A stretch of DNA of 5,025 nt from Clostridia bacterium (GCA_900770145.1 CAAGJL010000310.1:1-5025); one strand, 5' to 3'. Counted from the stretch's first letter, positions 1 through 4,977 are shown. The notes: generated from the sequence alone by a model not told the origin. Translations and numbers: made by a program.

Positions 1-1
1 C

Positions 2-397
2 CACGCGGAACTGCTGACCGAGGCGCGCTTTCGCGACGACGGCACGCGCGTGTTTCTCTCGTATGAGGAGGGGGTATTTTCCGGGATGGAGAAAACCACC
101 ACTACGGTGTCTTTTGCCAAGGAGGAGCCGGGGCTGTTGTCGGTCATCCGCACCGGCGGGGTACGCACCTCGCTCCTGTTTGAAAAGGGGCGGCGCCACA
201 CCTGCATTTATCAGACCCCCATTATGCCGTTTGAGGTCTGCGTTGCCACCAGAAACGTACACAACGACCTGGCGGAAAAGGGTACGCTGTTCCTGGATTA
301 CCTGATTGAAATCCGCGGCGCGGAGGCGGAGCACACGCGTTTTCGCTTATCCATCCTGCCGGATTTCAAAGCCCCGCTTTCCGAAAAAGCTCTATAA
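2..397 (+). CDS. DUF1934 (YwiB-like) small beta-barrel protein, 3' part
   Basis: Open from the left edge, so the true start lies outside the window; 131 residues are visible. The reading frame begins at base 2 and stops with TAA at 395-397. The GTG at 50 is only an internal codon, because the frame and family similarity continue upstream of it. The sequence fits the DUF1934/YwiB family (about 140 residues, calycin-like beta barrel): FLSYEE, then GMEKTTTTV, VIRTGG, a tract around MPFEVCVATRNVHNDL and LDYLIEI near the C terminus, all alternating beta-strand patterns. No signal peptide or membrane segment is visible. The biochemical role of the family is not established to my knowledge, so none is assigned. 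It converges on the EEP hydrolase gene and ends just before a strong hairpin terminator. Family call is from remembered similarity; probably only 10-20 N-terminal residues are missing. Confidence 0.8.
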   Translation, partial: HAELLTEARFRDDGTRVFLSYEEGVFSGMEKTTTTVSFAKEEPGLLSVIRTGGVRTSLLFEKGRRHTCIYQTPIMPFEVCVATRNVHNDLAEKGTLFLDYLIEIRGAEAEHTRFRLSILPDFKAPLSEKAL

Positions 398-405
398 CGG
401 TATGA

Positions 406-442
406 GAAAACCGCCCTTTGCAGTCTGCAAAGGGCGGTTTTT
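406..442. terminator. Bidirectional intrinsic terminator between convergent genes
   Basis: A perfect 16-bp inverted repeat (407-422 with 426-441) has a 3-base loop (423-425); its core is CCGCCCTTTGCA / TGCAAAGGGCGG. It is flanked by AAAA on the left and TTTTT (438-442) on the right, so it can work for transcripts from either strand. It starts 9 bases after the DUF1934 stop and ends 8 bases before the EEP stop on the other strand, as expected for a shared terminator. Confidence 0.93.
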
Positions 443-450
443 GTGATCTG

Positions 451-1290
451 TTACAGTTCCACATCCGCAAAAGCGGGAAAATGATCGGAGGCGGGGGCGT
501 AATACGCGGGGGTCGGGCGGTCGAAACAGCGCACCGTGAGCGCCGGAGCGGCGCTGACAAAAATGTGGTCGATTGCCTCGGTGATCGGGCGCGGCGTGTA
601 AGGGGCGTATCCGTTGGTGTCGCATTTATGGTAGCCGTGCTCGGCAGTGGCGTAGTCGGTGGCGGCGTCGGCGGCGTAGCGGAAACCGCCGTTCAACAGG
701 GTTTGCACGGCGGGGGAGGCGAGTTTGGTGTTCAGATCGCCCAGCACAACGGCGGGGCAACGGTATTTTTCCTGCATTTCCCGCGCTCTTTCAAGCAACA
801 GTCCTGCCTGATAGGCGCGCGCCTCATCGGAGCCTGCCTGAAAGCTGTTCCACGCGGGGTTGCTGCTTTTCCACCACAGGTGGGTGGTGACAAACAGGAA
901 GCACTTGCCGCTCTCCTTTTCCCGAAAGACCGCAAACAGCGCGGATTTGCTTTTGACATCGTTGAAACACCCGTCAAAGCCCGGCACTTCCTCCGGGTAG
1001 GGCAGATACGCCGTATCCAGTAGTTCCAGTTTTTCGGGGCGGTAGAAAATCGGGGTGAAATTGCCCCAAAGAACGGCGTAATTCAGCCCCTTTGCGGCAA
1101 GCCCCGATATCAGTTCCCGCGTCATCAGGTTTGTCATCTCCTGCATACCGATCACATCGGGGCGGGTTTCCTCATAGATTCGCACAAACAACGGCGCGCG
1201 GGCAGGGGCGGAGCAATCCTCCCCCCGTTCTTCCCATGCGGGGGCGTTTTTATCGCGGTTCCATACATTGTTACTCATCAGGCGCAACAT
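451..1290 (-). CDS. Endonuclease/exonuclease/phosphatase (EEP) family hydrolase
   Basis: A 279-residue protein with the full set of EEP-fold (DNase I/ExoIII-like) motifs. These are N7-N8 in MSNNVW, the metal-binding E51 in IGMQEM, H137 in VTTHLWWK, D185 and N187 in VLGDLNT, D241-H242 in AIDHIFV and the terminal catalytic D269-H270 in ASDHFP. Such enzymes cleave phosphodiester or phosphomonoester bonds with Mg2+ or Mn2+; substrates range from DNA to phosphoinositides, sphingomyelin and nucleotides, and nothing here decides which. No signal peptide or transmembrane segment is seen, so it is probably cytoplasmic. The start at 1290 is supported by AAGGAGGG (1305-1298) seven bases upstream; the Met at residue 5 has no comparable site. 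The gene stands alone, with its own promoter and a terminator at 406-442. Family certain, substrate unknown. Confidence 0.9.
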   Translation of the reverse strand: MLRLMSNNVWNRDKNAPAWEERGEDCSAPARAPLFVRIYEETRPDVIGMQEMTNLMTRELISGLAAKGLNYAVLWGNFTPIFYRPEKLELLDTAYLPYPEEVPGFDGCFNDVKSKSALFAVFREKESGKCFLFVTTHLWWKSSNPAWNSFQAGSDEARAYQAGLLLERAREMQEKYRCPAVVLGDLNTKLASPAVQTLLNGGFRYAADAATDYATAEHGYHKCDTNGYAPYTPRPITEAIDHIFVSAAPALTVRCFDRPTPAYYAPASDHFPAFADVEL

Positions 1291-1320
1291 GGCGTGACCC
1301 TCCTTGACGGTTCTGCTTTT

Positions 1321-1349
1321 AAGGTATCACATCGGCGCCGGTTTGTCAA
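1321..1349 (-). promoter_or_regulatory. Sigma-A-like promoter of the EEP gene
   Basis: Reading the - strand, a perfect -35 box TTGACA (1349-1344) is followed by a 17-base spacer and a -10-like TACCTT (1326-1321). The -10 is poor (3 of 6), but spacing and -35 are ideal, and the expected start lies shortly before the ribosome binding site at 1305-1298. Confidence 0.6.
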
Positions 1350-1357
1350 GGCATTTT

Positions 1358-1389
1358 GCAAAAAAGCCCCGATACGTGCCGCGTTTTGC
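1358..1389. repeat. Short imperfect palindromic repeat, copy A
   Basis: On + the element reads CAAAAAAGCCCC, one variable base, ATACGTGC, one variable base, GCGTTTT. The reverse complement of 2729-2759 carries the same sequence with two mismatches across about 29 bases. The ends pair as GCAAAA (1358-1363) with TTTTGC (1384-1389), but the interior is only partly self-complementary. It sits exactly between the two divergent -35 boxes (1344-1349 and 1397-1402). It could be a decayed terminator, a small dispersed palindromic repeat or a regulator site. Confidence 0.6.
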
Positions 1390-1396
1390 GCAGGGC

Positions 1397-1425
1397 TTGA
1401 CTTTGCCGCCCCGCTTTGTTATAAT
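1397..1425 (+). promoter_or_regulatory. Strong sigma-A promoter of the amidohydrolase gene
   Basis: TTGACT (1397-1402), a 17-base spacer and a perfect TATAAT (1420-1425) give a near-consensus housekeeping promoter. Transcription should begin around 1432, leaving a leader of only about 17 bases before the ATG at 1449. There is therefore little room for RNA regulation; any control would be at the DNA level. Confidence 0.88.
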
Positions 1426-1448
1426 GTCTGTAAAAAGGGGGGATCACG

Positions 1449-2732
1449 ATGGAGAAAATCGCGTTCTGCAACGGGAAAATTCTGAACGGCACCAAAGAAA
1501 TGACGGTGCAGACCGGGCTTTGCCTGCTGGTGGAGGGGGAAACCATCAAAGGGCAGGTGCCGGCGGGCGAGGTGCCCTCCGGATACCGGAAGATCGACCT
1601 TGACGGCAAATACCTGATGCCGGGCTTGATCAATATGCACGTGCACCTGGCAGGGAGCGGAAAACCGCAGAAAAAACAGCGGGATAACGAAAAACTGGTC
1701 AAAACCATTATGAGTTCGGCGCTCACCCGCGCGGTTGCTTACAAAATGGTCTGCGGGTTTGCCAAAGACGAGTTGATGAGCGGGGTCACCACCATCCGCA
1801 CGGTCGGCGGGCTGGGGAATTTTGACACGCGTTTGCGGGATGAAATTGCCGGCGGCAAGCGGGTCGGTCCCCGGATTTTGGCGGCAAACGAGGGGATTTC
1901 GGTGCCCGGCGGACATATGGCGGGCTCCGTGGCGGTTGCCGCGCACAACGCGGAGGAGGCGCTGGCGCACCTGCGCCGTGCCGAAGCGGAAAAAGCGGAT
2001 CTTGTGAAACTGATGATTACTGGCGGGGTGCTGGATGCCAAGGAAAAAGGTGTGCCGGGCGAGTTGAAAATGCCCCCGGAGACGGTGCGCGCGGTCTGTG
2101 AGGAGGCACACCGGAAAGGGTACACGGTCGCCGCGCACGTCGAATCCCCGGAGGGGGTGCGTGTGGCGCTGGAAAACGGTGTGGACTCCATTGAGCACGG
2201 CGCCGCGCCGGATGAGCGGATTCTGTCGCTTTTCAAGGAGCGCGGGGCGTTCCTTTGCACCACGATTTCCCCGGCGCTGCCTTACGCGCTGTTTGACCGG
2301 GAGATCACGCATGCAAGCGAAGTGGAGCAATACAACGGCAACGTGGTGTTTGAGGGGATTATCGCGTGTGCAAAGGCGGCATTGGAAAACGACATCCCCG
2401 TGGTACTGGGCAACGACGTGGGGTGCCCGTGGATTACGCAGTACGATTTCTGGCGGGAACTGTATTTTTTCCACAAATACGGCGGTGTTTCCAACGCGTT
2501 TGCGCTGTATACCGCCACGGCAAGAAGCGCGGAGCTGGCGGGGCTCGGCGATGTGACCGGCACGCTGGAAGCCGGAAAGGCGGCGGATATGATCGTGACC
2601 GCCGGAAACCCGCTGGACGACCTGCGGGCGCTGCGAAAGGTGGAAATGGTGGTCACGCGAGGTCGGGTCATCGCGCACCCCGCTTTCCGGCACCGCAAAA
2701 ACGTGGAGGCGGAATTGGACAAATTTCTGTAA
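1449..2732 (+). CDS. Metal-dependent amidohydrolase (imidazolonepropionase/prolidase-like)
   Basis: A 427-residue protein of the amidohydrolase superfamily. Its N- and C-terminal beta-sandwich pieces (about 1-55 and 370-415) enclose a TIM barrel. All metal ligands of the binuclear, carboxylated-lysine type are visible: H64 and H66 in LINMHVHL, K187 in VKLMITGG, H230 in VAAHVES, H250 in SIEHGA and D323 in VLGNDVG. ATARSAELAGL (356-366) and GTLEAGKAADMIV (371-383) are the usual C-terminal signature. Relatives hydrolyse dipeptides such as Xaa-Pro or Xaa-Arg, or imidazolonepropionate; no histidine-degradation neighbours are present, so a peptidase-like role is the better guess but unproven. No signal peptide, so cytoplasmic. 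The start at 1449 follows a weak G-rich ribosome binding site (1437-1442, spacing 6) and a near-consensus promoter. It is monocistronic by position. Confidence 0.9.
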   Translation: MEKIAFCNGKILNGTKEMTVQTGLCLLVEGETIKGQVPAGEVPSGYRKIDLDGKYLMPGLINMHVHLAGSGKPQKKQRDNEKLVKTIMSSALTRAVAYKMVCGFAKDELMSGVTTIRTVGGLGNFDTRLRDEIAGGKRVGPRILAANEGISVPGGHMAGSVAVAAHNAEEALAHLRRAEAEKADLVKLMITGGVLDAKEKGVPGELKMPPETVRAVCEEAHRKGYTVAAHVESPEGVRVALENGVDSIEHGAAPDERILSLFKERGAFLCTTISPALPYALFDREITHASEVEQYNGNVVFEGIIACAKAALENDIPVVLGNDVGCPWITQYDFWRELYFFHKYGGVSNAFALYTATARSAELAGLGDVTGTLEAGKAADMIVTAGNPLDDLRALRKVEMVVTRGRVIAHPAFRHRKNVEAELDKFL

Positions 2733-2759
2733 AACGCCGCACGTATGGGGGCTTTTTTG
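2729..2759. repeat. Short imperfect palindromic repeat, copy B; probable weak terminator
   Basis: This is an inverted near-copy of the element at 1358-1389 and overlaps the amidohydrolase stop codon (2730-2732). Read on +, AAAA-C-GCC (2731-2738) can pair with GGC-TTTT (from 2750) around a loop containing ACGTATG. GGGGGC is followed by six Ts (2753-2758), so it may end the amidohydrolase transcript. The stem is interrupted, so efficiency is uncertain. Confidence 0.5.
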
Positions 2760-2789
2760 AAATTTTCTCTGAAAACCATTTTTTGCAAT

Positions 2790-2819
2790 GGATATTTTTC
2801 GCACTTTACACACACAATA
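2790..2819 (+). promoter_or_regulatory. Possible sigma-G (forespore) promoter of spoVT
   Basis: GGATA (2790-2794), an 18-base spacer and CACAATA (2813-2819) resemble the sigma-G pattern as I remember it (GYATR, 18 bases, CATNHTA), with one mismatch in each box. In Bacillus subtilis spoVT is transcribed by sigma-G, which agrees. No good sigma-A promoter is visible in the 133-base gap. Short motif matches of this kind arise by chance, so confidence is limited. Confidence 0.4.
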
Positions 2820-2852
2820 AGTCCGACATCAAAACACGAAAAATGTGTAAAG
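2804..2852. repeat. Inverted repeat with 9-bp arms upstream of spoVT
   Basis: CTTTACACA (2804-2812) is the exact reverse complement of TGTGTAAAG (2844-2852). The 31 bases between them include the candidate -10 box, and the right arm ends one base before the AAGGAG ribosome binding site (2854-2859). If transcription starts near 2826, only the right arm is in the RNA, so a DNA-binding site is more likely than a leader hairpin. Self-repression by SpoVT, known in Bacillus, would make this a candidate operator. Confidence 0.4.
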
Positions 2853-2865
2853 CAAGGAGAAATTT

Positions 2866-3414
2866 ATGAAAGCTACCGGAATTGTGAGACGGATCGACGA
2901 CCTTGGCAGAGTGGTAATCCCCAAAGAGATCCGCCGCACCATGCGTATCCGCGAGGGAGACCCTCTGGAAATCTATACCGACCGCGAGGGTGAAGTCATT
3001 TTCAAAAAATATTCCCCCATCGGGGAACTTGCCGGGTTTGCCGGCGAATATGCCGAAACCCTCTGTAAAACCTGCTCGCTTTGCGTGGTCATTTCCGACC
3101 GGGACAGCGTGATTGCCACCGCCGGGGTGCCGCGCAAGGAATACGCCGATAAGGCGCTTTCCGAGGGGCTGGAAAAAATCATCGAAGGGCGTTCTCTCTA
3201 CGTCTGGCGGGAGGGGACGGAGAAAATCCCCGCGATCGGCGGCGGCGCGCACTATATCCGCTGTGCGATGCCGATCCTCTCGGAGGGCGACATTGTGGGC
3301 TGTGTGGTCTCGCTTGCCGCAGAGGGCAAGGAGGAGCACCCCGCGCACCCGGAGGCGGAAACCAAACTGATTCAGACCGCCGCAGGGTTCCTCGGCAAAC
3401 AGTTGGAGTCCTGA
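2866..3414 (+). CDS. spoVT: Stage V sporulation regulator SpoVT
   Basis: A 182-residue protein (B. subtilis SpoVT is 178). Residues 1-49 are an almost invariant SpoVT-AbrB swapped-hairpin DNA-binding domain, with signatures KATGIVRRIDDLGRVVIPKE and RIREGDPLEIY. Residues about 53-180 form a GAF-like domain, ending in TAAGFLGKQLES as in other SpoVT proteins. SpoVT forms tetramers and adjusts sigma-G-dependent gene expression in the developing forespore; the GAF ligand is unknown. The start at 2866 has AAGGAG (2854-2859) six bases upstream. Unusually, the GAF domain has five cysteines, three as CxxCxxC at residues 67, 70 and 73 plus C133 and C146, where remembered homologues have few. The gene stands alone between a possible own promoter and the palindromic terminator at 3445-3478. 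AbrB itself is excluded by the GAF domain and length. Confidence 0.95.
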   Translation: MKATGIVRRIDDLGRVVIPKEIRRTMRIREGDPLEIYTDREGEVIFKKYSPIGELAGFAGEYAETLCKTCSLCVVISDRDSVIATAGVPRKEYADKALSEGLEKIIEGRSLYVWREGTEKIPAIGGGAHYIRCAMPILSEGDIVGCVVSLAAEGKEEHPAHPEAETKLIQTAAGFLGKQLES

Positions 3415-3444
3415 GGACGGGCTTCTGTTACTCCCCCAATAAAC

Positions 3445-3478
3445 GCAAAAATCCCCCCATATATGGGGGGATTTTTGC
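3445..3478. terminator. Perfect 34-base palindromic bidirectional terminator
   Basis: Two perfect 17-base arms meet at the centre: GCAAAAAT, six Cs, ATA, then TAT, six Gs, ATTTTTGC. A five-base A run and a five-base T run flank the GC core, so it terminates from both sides. It lies between the convergent ends of spoVT (3414) and mgtE (3481). The same design occurs after glmS at 4949-4977. Confidence 0.93.
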
Positions 3479-3480
3479 AT

Positions 3481-4614
3481 TCAGGCAAGGTGCAGCCAAC
3501 GAATGAGAATCAGCCACGCAATCCCATAGTAAGAAACGACCGCAACCAGGTCGTTAATCGTGGTGATCAGCGGTCCGGAAGCCACCGCCGGGTCGACTCC
3601 GATTTTGCGGAAAAACATTGGAATCAGCGTGCCGGAAAGCGAGGAGGCGACCATTGCCAGCACCATCGCGGCGGCAAGACAGCCCGAAACGGCAAAAGCA
3701 AAGGGGGCGGGGTAGCGTTTCAGGCAAAGGTATCCGCCGATCGCCAGAAAGGAGAGCGCCCCCAGCAAAACGCCGTTGAAAAAGCCCACGCGCGTCTCTT
3801 TCCACACCAGTTCCGCTTTCCATTTGCCCGGTTTTTGCCCGGTCAGCATCCGGATTGCCACCGCAAGCGACTGCGTGCCCACATTTCCCGCCATATCCAG
3901 GATGAGCGACTGAAAGCACATAATGACCGGCAGTTGCGCCACCACCGACTCAAAAATGCCGACGGTCGCCGAGACGAAAAGCCCGATAAACAGCAATACA
4001 ACCAGCCACGGGATGCGTTTGCAGACGCTTTTGCGTACCGGCTCCGCAAGGTTTTCCTCCGCAGGCAACCCTGCCAGCATAGCATAGTCCTCTCCGTATT
4101 CCTCCCGCATGACATGCAAAAACTCCTGCGAGATCAGCACCCCGGCAAGGTGCCCGCCCGCATCCAGCACGGGCACCGACGCTTCGGAGTACCCGACCAG
4201 GCGCGGCACACATTCCTCTATTGTGGCATCGGCATATACAAACGGATAGGCGGTGTCCGTAATATCGGCAAGAGGGGTATCCTCTCTTGCTACAATGAGA
4301 TCTTTGAGATCGATTCCGCCGCAGAATACGCCCGTATCATCCACCGCAAACAGGGTGGAAATATTGTCCTTTTCCGCCGCCTCGCGGATCAGTTTGGTCA
4401 TAGCGCCCTTGATGGTGGCATCTGACGGAATGGCAATAAAGTTTTCCGACATTCTGCTGCCGATCTCGTCCTCTTCATACCTGCCGCTCGGGAGAGTTGC
4501 AGAGGGTTTTACCGGGGGGACGGTATGAGTTTTTGCGGTGTTGTTCTCTTTTTTCAGCAAAAGCAGTCCGCTGACCGCTGCTTCTGTATTTTTGATATTC
4601 TTCTTTTTGCGCAT
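3481..4614 (-). CDS. mgtE: MgtE-family magnesium channel/transporter lacking the N domain
   Basis: A 377-residue inner-membrane Mg2+ channel of the MgtE/SLC41 type. Residues 1-45 are a short Lys-, Thr- and Pro-rich tail. Two CBS domains follow (about 52-110 and 117-170; GIDLKDLI at 100-107 matches the usual end of CBS1), then a connecting helix and five membrane segments (about 203-221, 228-257, 277-298, 304-330, 350-374). Pore signatures are GNVGTQSLAV (243-252) and GVDPAVASGP with TTINDLV (339-357), including D355, which I equate with the conserved ion-binding Asp of Thermus MgtE. The reading frame stays open upstream to 4896, but the start at 4614 is chosen because AAAGGAGG (4630-4623) sits 8 bases before it and the upstream stretch shows no family similarity. 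Usual MgtE proteins are about 450 residues with a roughly 130-residue helical N domain, absent here. Expression is probably controlled by the long leader. Confidence 0.9.
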   Translation of the reverse strand: MRKKKNIKNTEAAVSGLLLLKKENNTAKTHTVPPVKPSATLPSGRYEEDEIGSRMSENFIAIPSDATIKGAMTKLIREAAEKDNISTLFAVDDTGVFCGGIDLKDLIVAREDTPLADITDTAYPFVYADATIEECVPRLVGYSEASVPVLDAGGHLAGVLISQEFLHVMREEYGEDYAMLAGLPAEENLAEPVRKSVCKRIPWLVVLLFIGLFVSATVGIFESVVAQLPVIMCFQSLILDMAGNVGTQSLAVAIRMLTGQKPGKWKAELVWKETRVGFFNGVLLGALSFLAIGGYLCLKRYPAPFAFAVSGCLAAAMVLAMVASSLSGTLIPMFFRKIGVDPAVASGPLITTINDLVAVVSYYGIAWLILIRWLHLA

Positions 4615-4677
4615 TGTCGGCACCTCCTTTTTTGGGGGCACGGCAGGCGCGGGGTTTTTGAAAAATGACAGAAAAAT

Positions 4678-4730
4678 GCCATTGTCAGCCAACCCCGCAC
4701 CGGCACGTGCGAGACTGTGCAGACAATGGC
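4678..4730 (-). terminator. Terminator-like hairpin between the upstream ORF and mgtE
   Basis: On the - strand GCCATTGTC (4730-4722) pairs perfectly with GACAATGGC (4686-4678). Inside, GC/GC (4720-4719 with 4689-4688) and CTCGCAC/GTGCGGG (4713-4707 with 4700-4694, one wobble) extend it. After one A come five Ts (4676-4672), and a second T run follows at 4665-4661. The position, 5 bases after the upstream ORF stop, fits attenuation; it could instead be a non-terminating structural hairpin. Confidence 0.6.
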
Positions 4731-4735
4731 TTTCC

Positions 4736-4840
4736 TTATGAAAGAGCGCAGAACACGGACGTTCCGCGCTGACAGGAAAACGCTTCGCCTGCACGCAAAC
4801 GGGTATACGGTCTACTCTGACAACTACTGCCGCCGTCCAT
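4736..4840 (-). CDS. 34-residue upstream ORF (possible leader peptide) before mgtE
   Basis: ATG at 4840 to TAA at 4736 encodes a 34-residue peptide beginning MDGGSSCQSRPYTR and ending CALS. It has GGAGG (4852-4848) seven bases upstream, as good as any ribosome binding site in the window, and lies entirely within the mgtE leader. It contains three Cys, four Arg and six Ser, with no membrane segment or recognised domain. Rare-looking AGT and AGA codons contrast with the CGC/GGC-rich neighbours, suggesting the bases also serve RNA structure: its 3' part (4770-4745) forms a 10-bp hairpin. Its stop is 5 bases before the terminator-like hairpin, so a ribosome finishing or stalling there would cover the hairpin's first arm. 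A regulatory leader peptide is the best guess; it may be fortuitous within a structured RNA. Confidence 0.5.
   Translation of the reverse strand: MDGGSSCQSRPYTRLRAGEAFSCQRGTSVFCALS
4745..4770 (-). repeat. 10-bp hairpin inside the upstream ORF
   Basis: AGCGCGGAAC (4770-4761) pairs with GTTCTGCGCT (4754-4745) with one G-U wobble around a 6-base loop (4760-4755). It lies in the last third of the upstream ORF, so translation would melt it. No T run follows, so it is not a terminator; it may act as a pause or spacing element. Confidence 0.6.
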
Positions 4841-4884
4841 GTTCTCACCTCCGAATTTCGTTTTCCGGTTTTCCCGGCGCTTTT

Positions 4885-4913
4885 ATCATACGACACTTTT
4901 CTTCAAATTGCAA
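4885..4913 (-). promoter_or_regulatory. Strong sigma-A promoter of the mgtE transcript
   Basis: Reading the - strand, TTGCAA (4913-4908), a 17-base spacer and TATGAT (4890-4885) form a near-consensus promoter. An A-rich stretch just upstream (about 4935-4914) could act as an UP element. Transcription should begin near 4880-4877. The promoter lies after the glmS terminator, so mgtE is transcribed independently. Confidence 0.85.
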
Positions 4914-4948
4914 GAGTTTTTTGCGAATTTTATCCCGGTAAAAAGCAG

Positions 4949-4977
4949 AAAAATCCCCCCATATATGAGGGGATTTT
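4949..4977 (-). terminator. Terminator after glmS
   Basis: A palindrome of the same design as 3445-3478: AAAATCCCCCC, ATATAT, then GAGGGGATTTT (arms 4950-4960 and 4967-4977), with a single C/A mismatch at 4959/4968. On the - strand the stem is followed by a T run, so it ends the glmS transcript 9 bases after its stop codon. Confidence 0.88.

Larger units (their letters stand above)
4615..4880 (-). promoter_or_regulatory. Structured mgtE leader, candidate attenuator or RNA switch
   Basis: About 265 transcribed bases between the promoter and the mgtE ATG hold no conventional gene. In order on the - strand they contain a small 5' hairpin (CCGG around GAAAA), a 34-codon ORF (4840-4736) with a 10-bp hairpin near its end, a large terminator-like hairpin (4730-4678), a CCCC-rich segment, then the mgtE ribosome binding site. 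Several segments are complementary to more than one other segment, the hallmark of a two-state RNA. It does not show the GGTGAGGCTCC or CTGCTGCCC landmarks of the M-box as I remember them. Whether the signal is Mg2+ is inferred from the controlled gene only. Confidence 0.6.

Noticed and set aside
418..1023. Open frame of 201 codons on + opposite the EEP gene
   Set aside because: It begins inside the terminator hairpin, is antisense to a well-supported EEP enzyme, and has shadow-frame composition with no recognisable domain.
2776..2791. Hairpin CCATT/AATGG followed by a T run as a terminator upstream of spoVT
   Set aside because: The stem is only 5 bp and AT-rich, too weak to claim; copy B of the repeat just before it is the better candidate for ending the amidohydrolase transcript.
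1419..2813. Long open frame (464 codons) on the - strand opposite the amidohydrolase
   Set aside because: It is antisense to a gene with complete catalytic motifs, and its Arg/His-rich composition is typical of a shadow frame in GC-rich DNA. It runs through two promoters and a repeat.
3463..4425. Open frame of 320 codons on + opposite mgtE
   Set aside because: It starts within the palindromic terminator and mirrors the mgtE coding strand. Its Gln/Arg/His-rich translation has no domain.
4701..4712. Palindromic GCACGTGC as a protein-binding site
   Set aside because: It lies inside the inner stem and loop of the leader hairpin, so its symmetry is explained by the RNA structure.
4615..4880. Classical M-box (ykoK) magnesium riboswitch
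   Set aside because: The expected landmark segments were not found, and the leader instead carries an ORF with a strong ribosome binding site. A covariance-model search against RF00380 would settle it.
4615..4896. In-frame upstream extension of mgtE to an ATG at 4896, giving 471 residues
   Set aside because: That ATG overlaps the -10 box of a strong promoter, the extension shows no MgtE N-domain similarity, and a near-ideal ribosome binding site supports the start at 4614.
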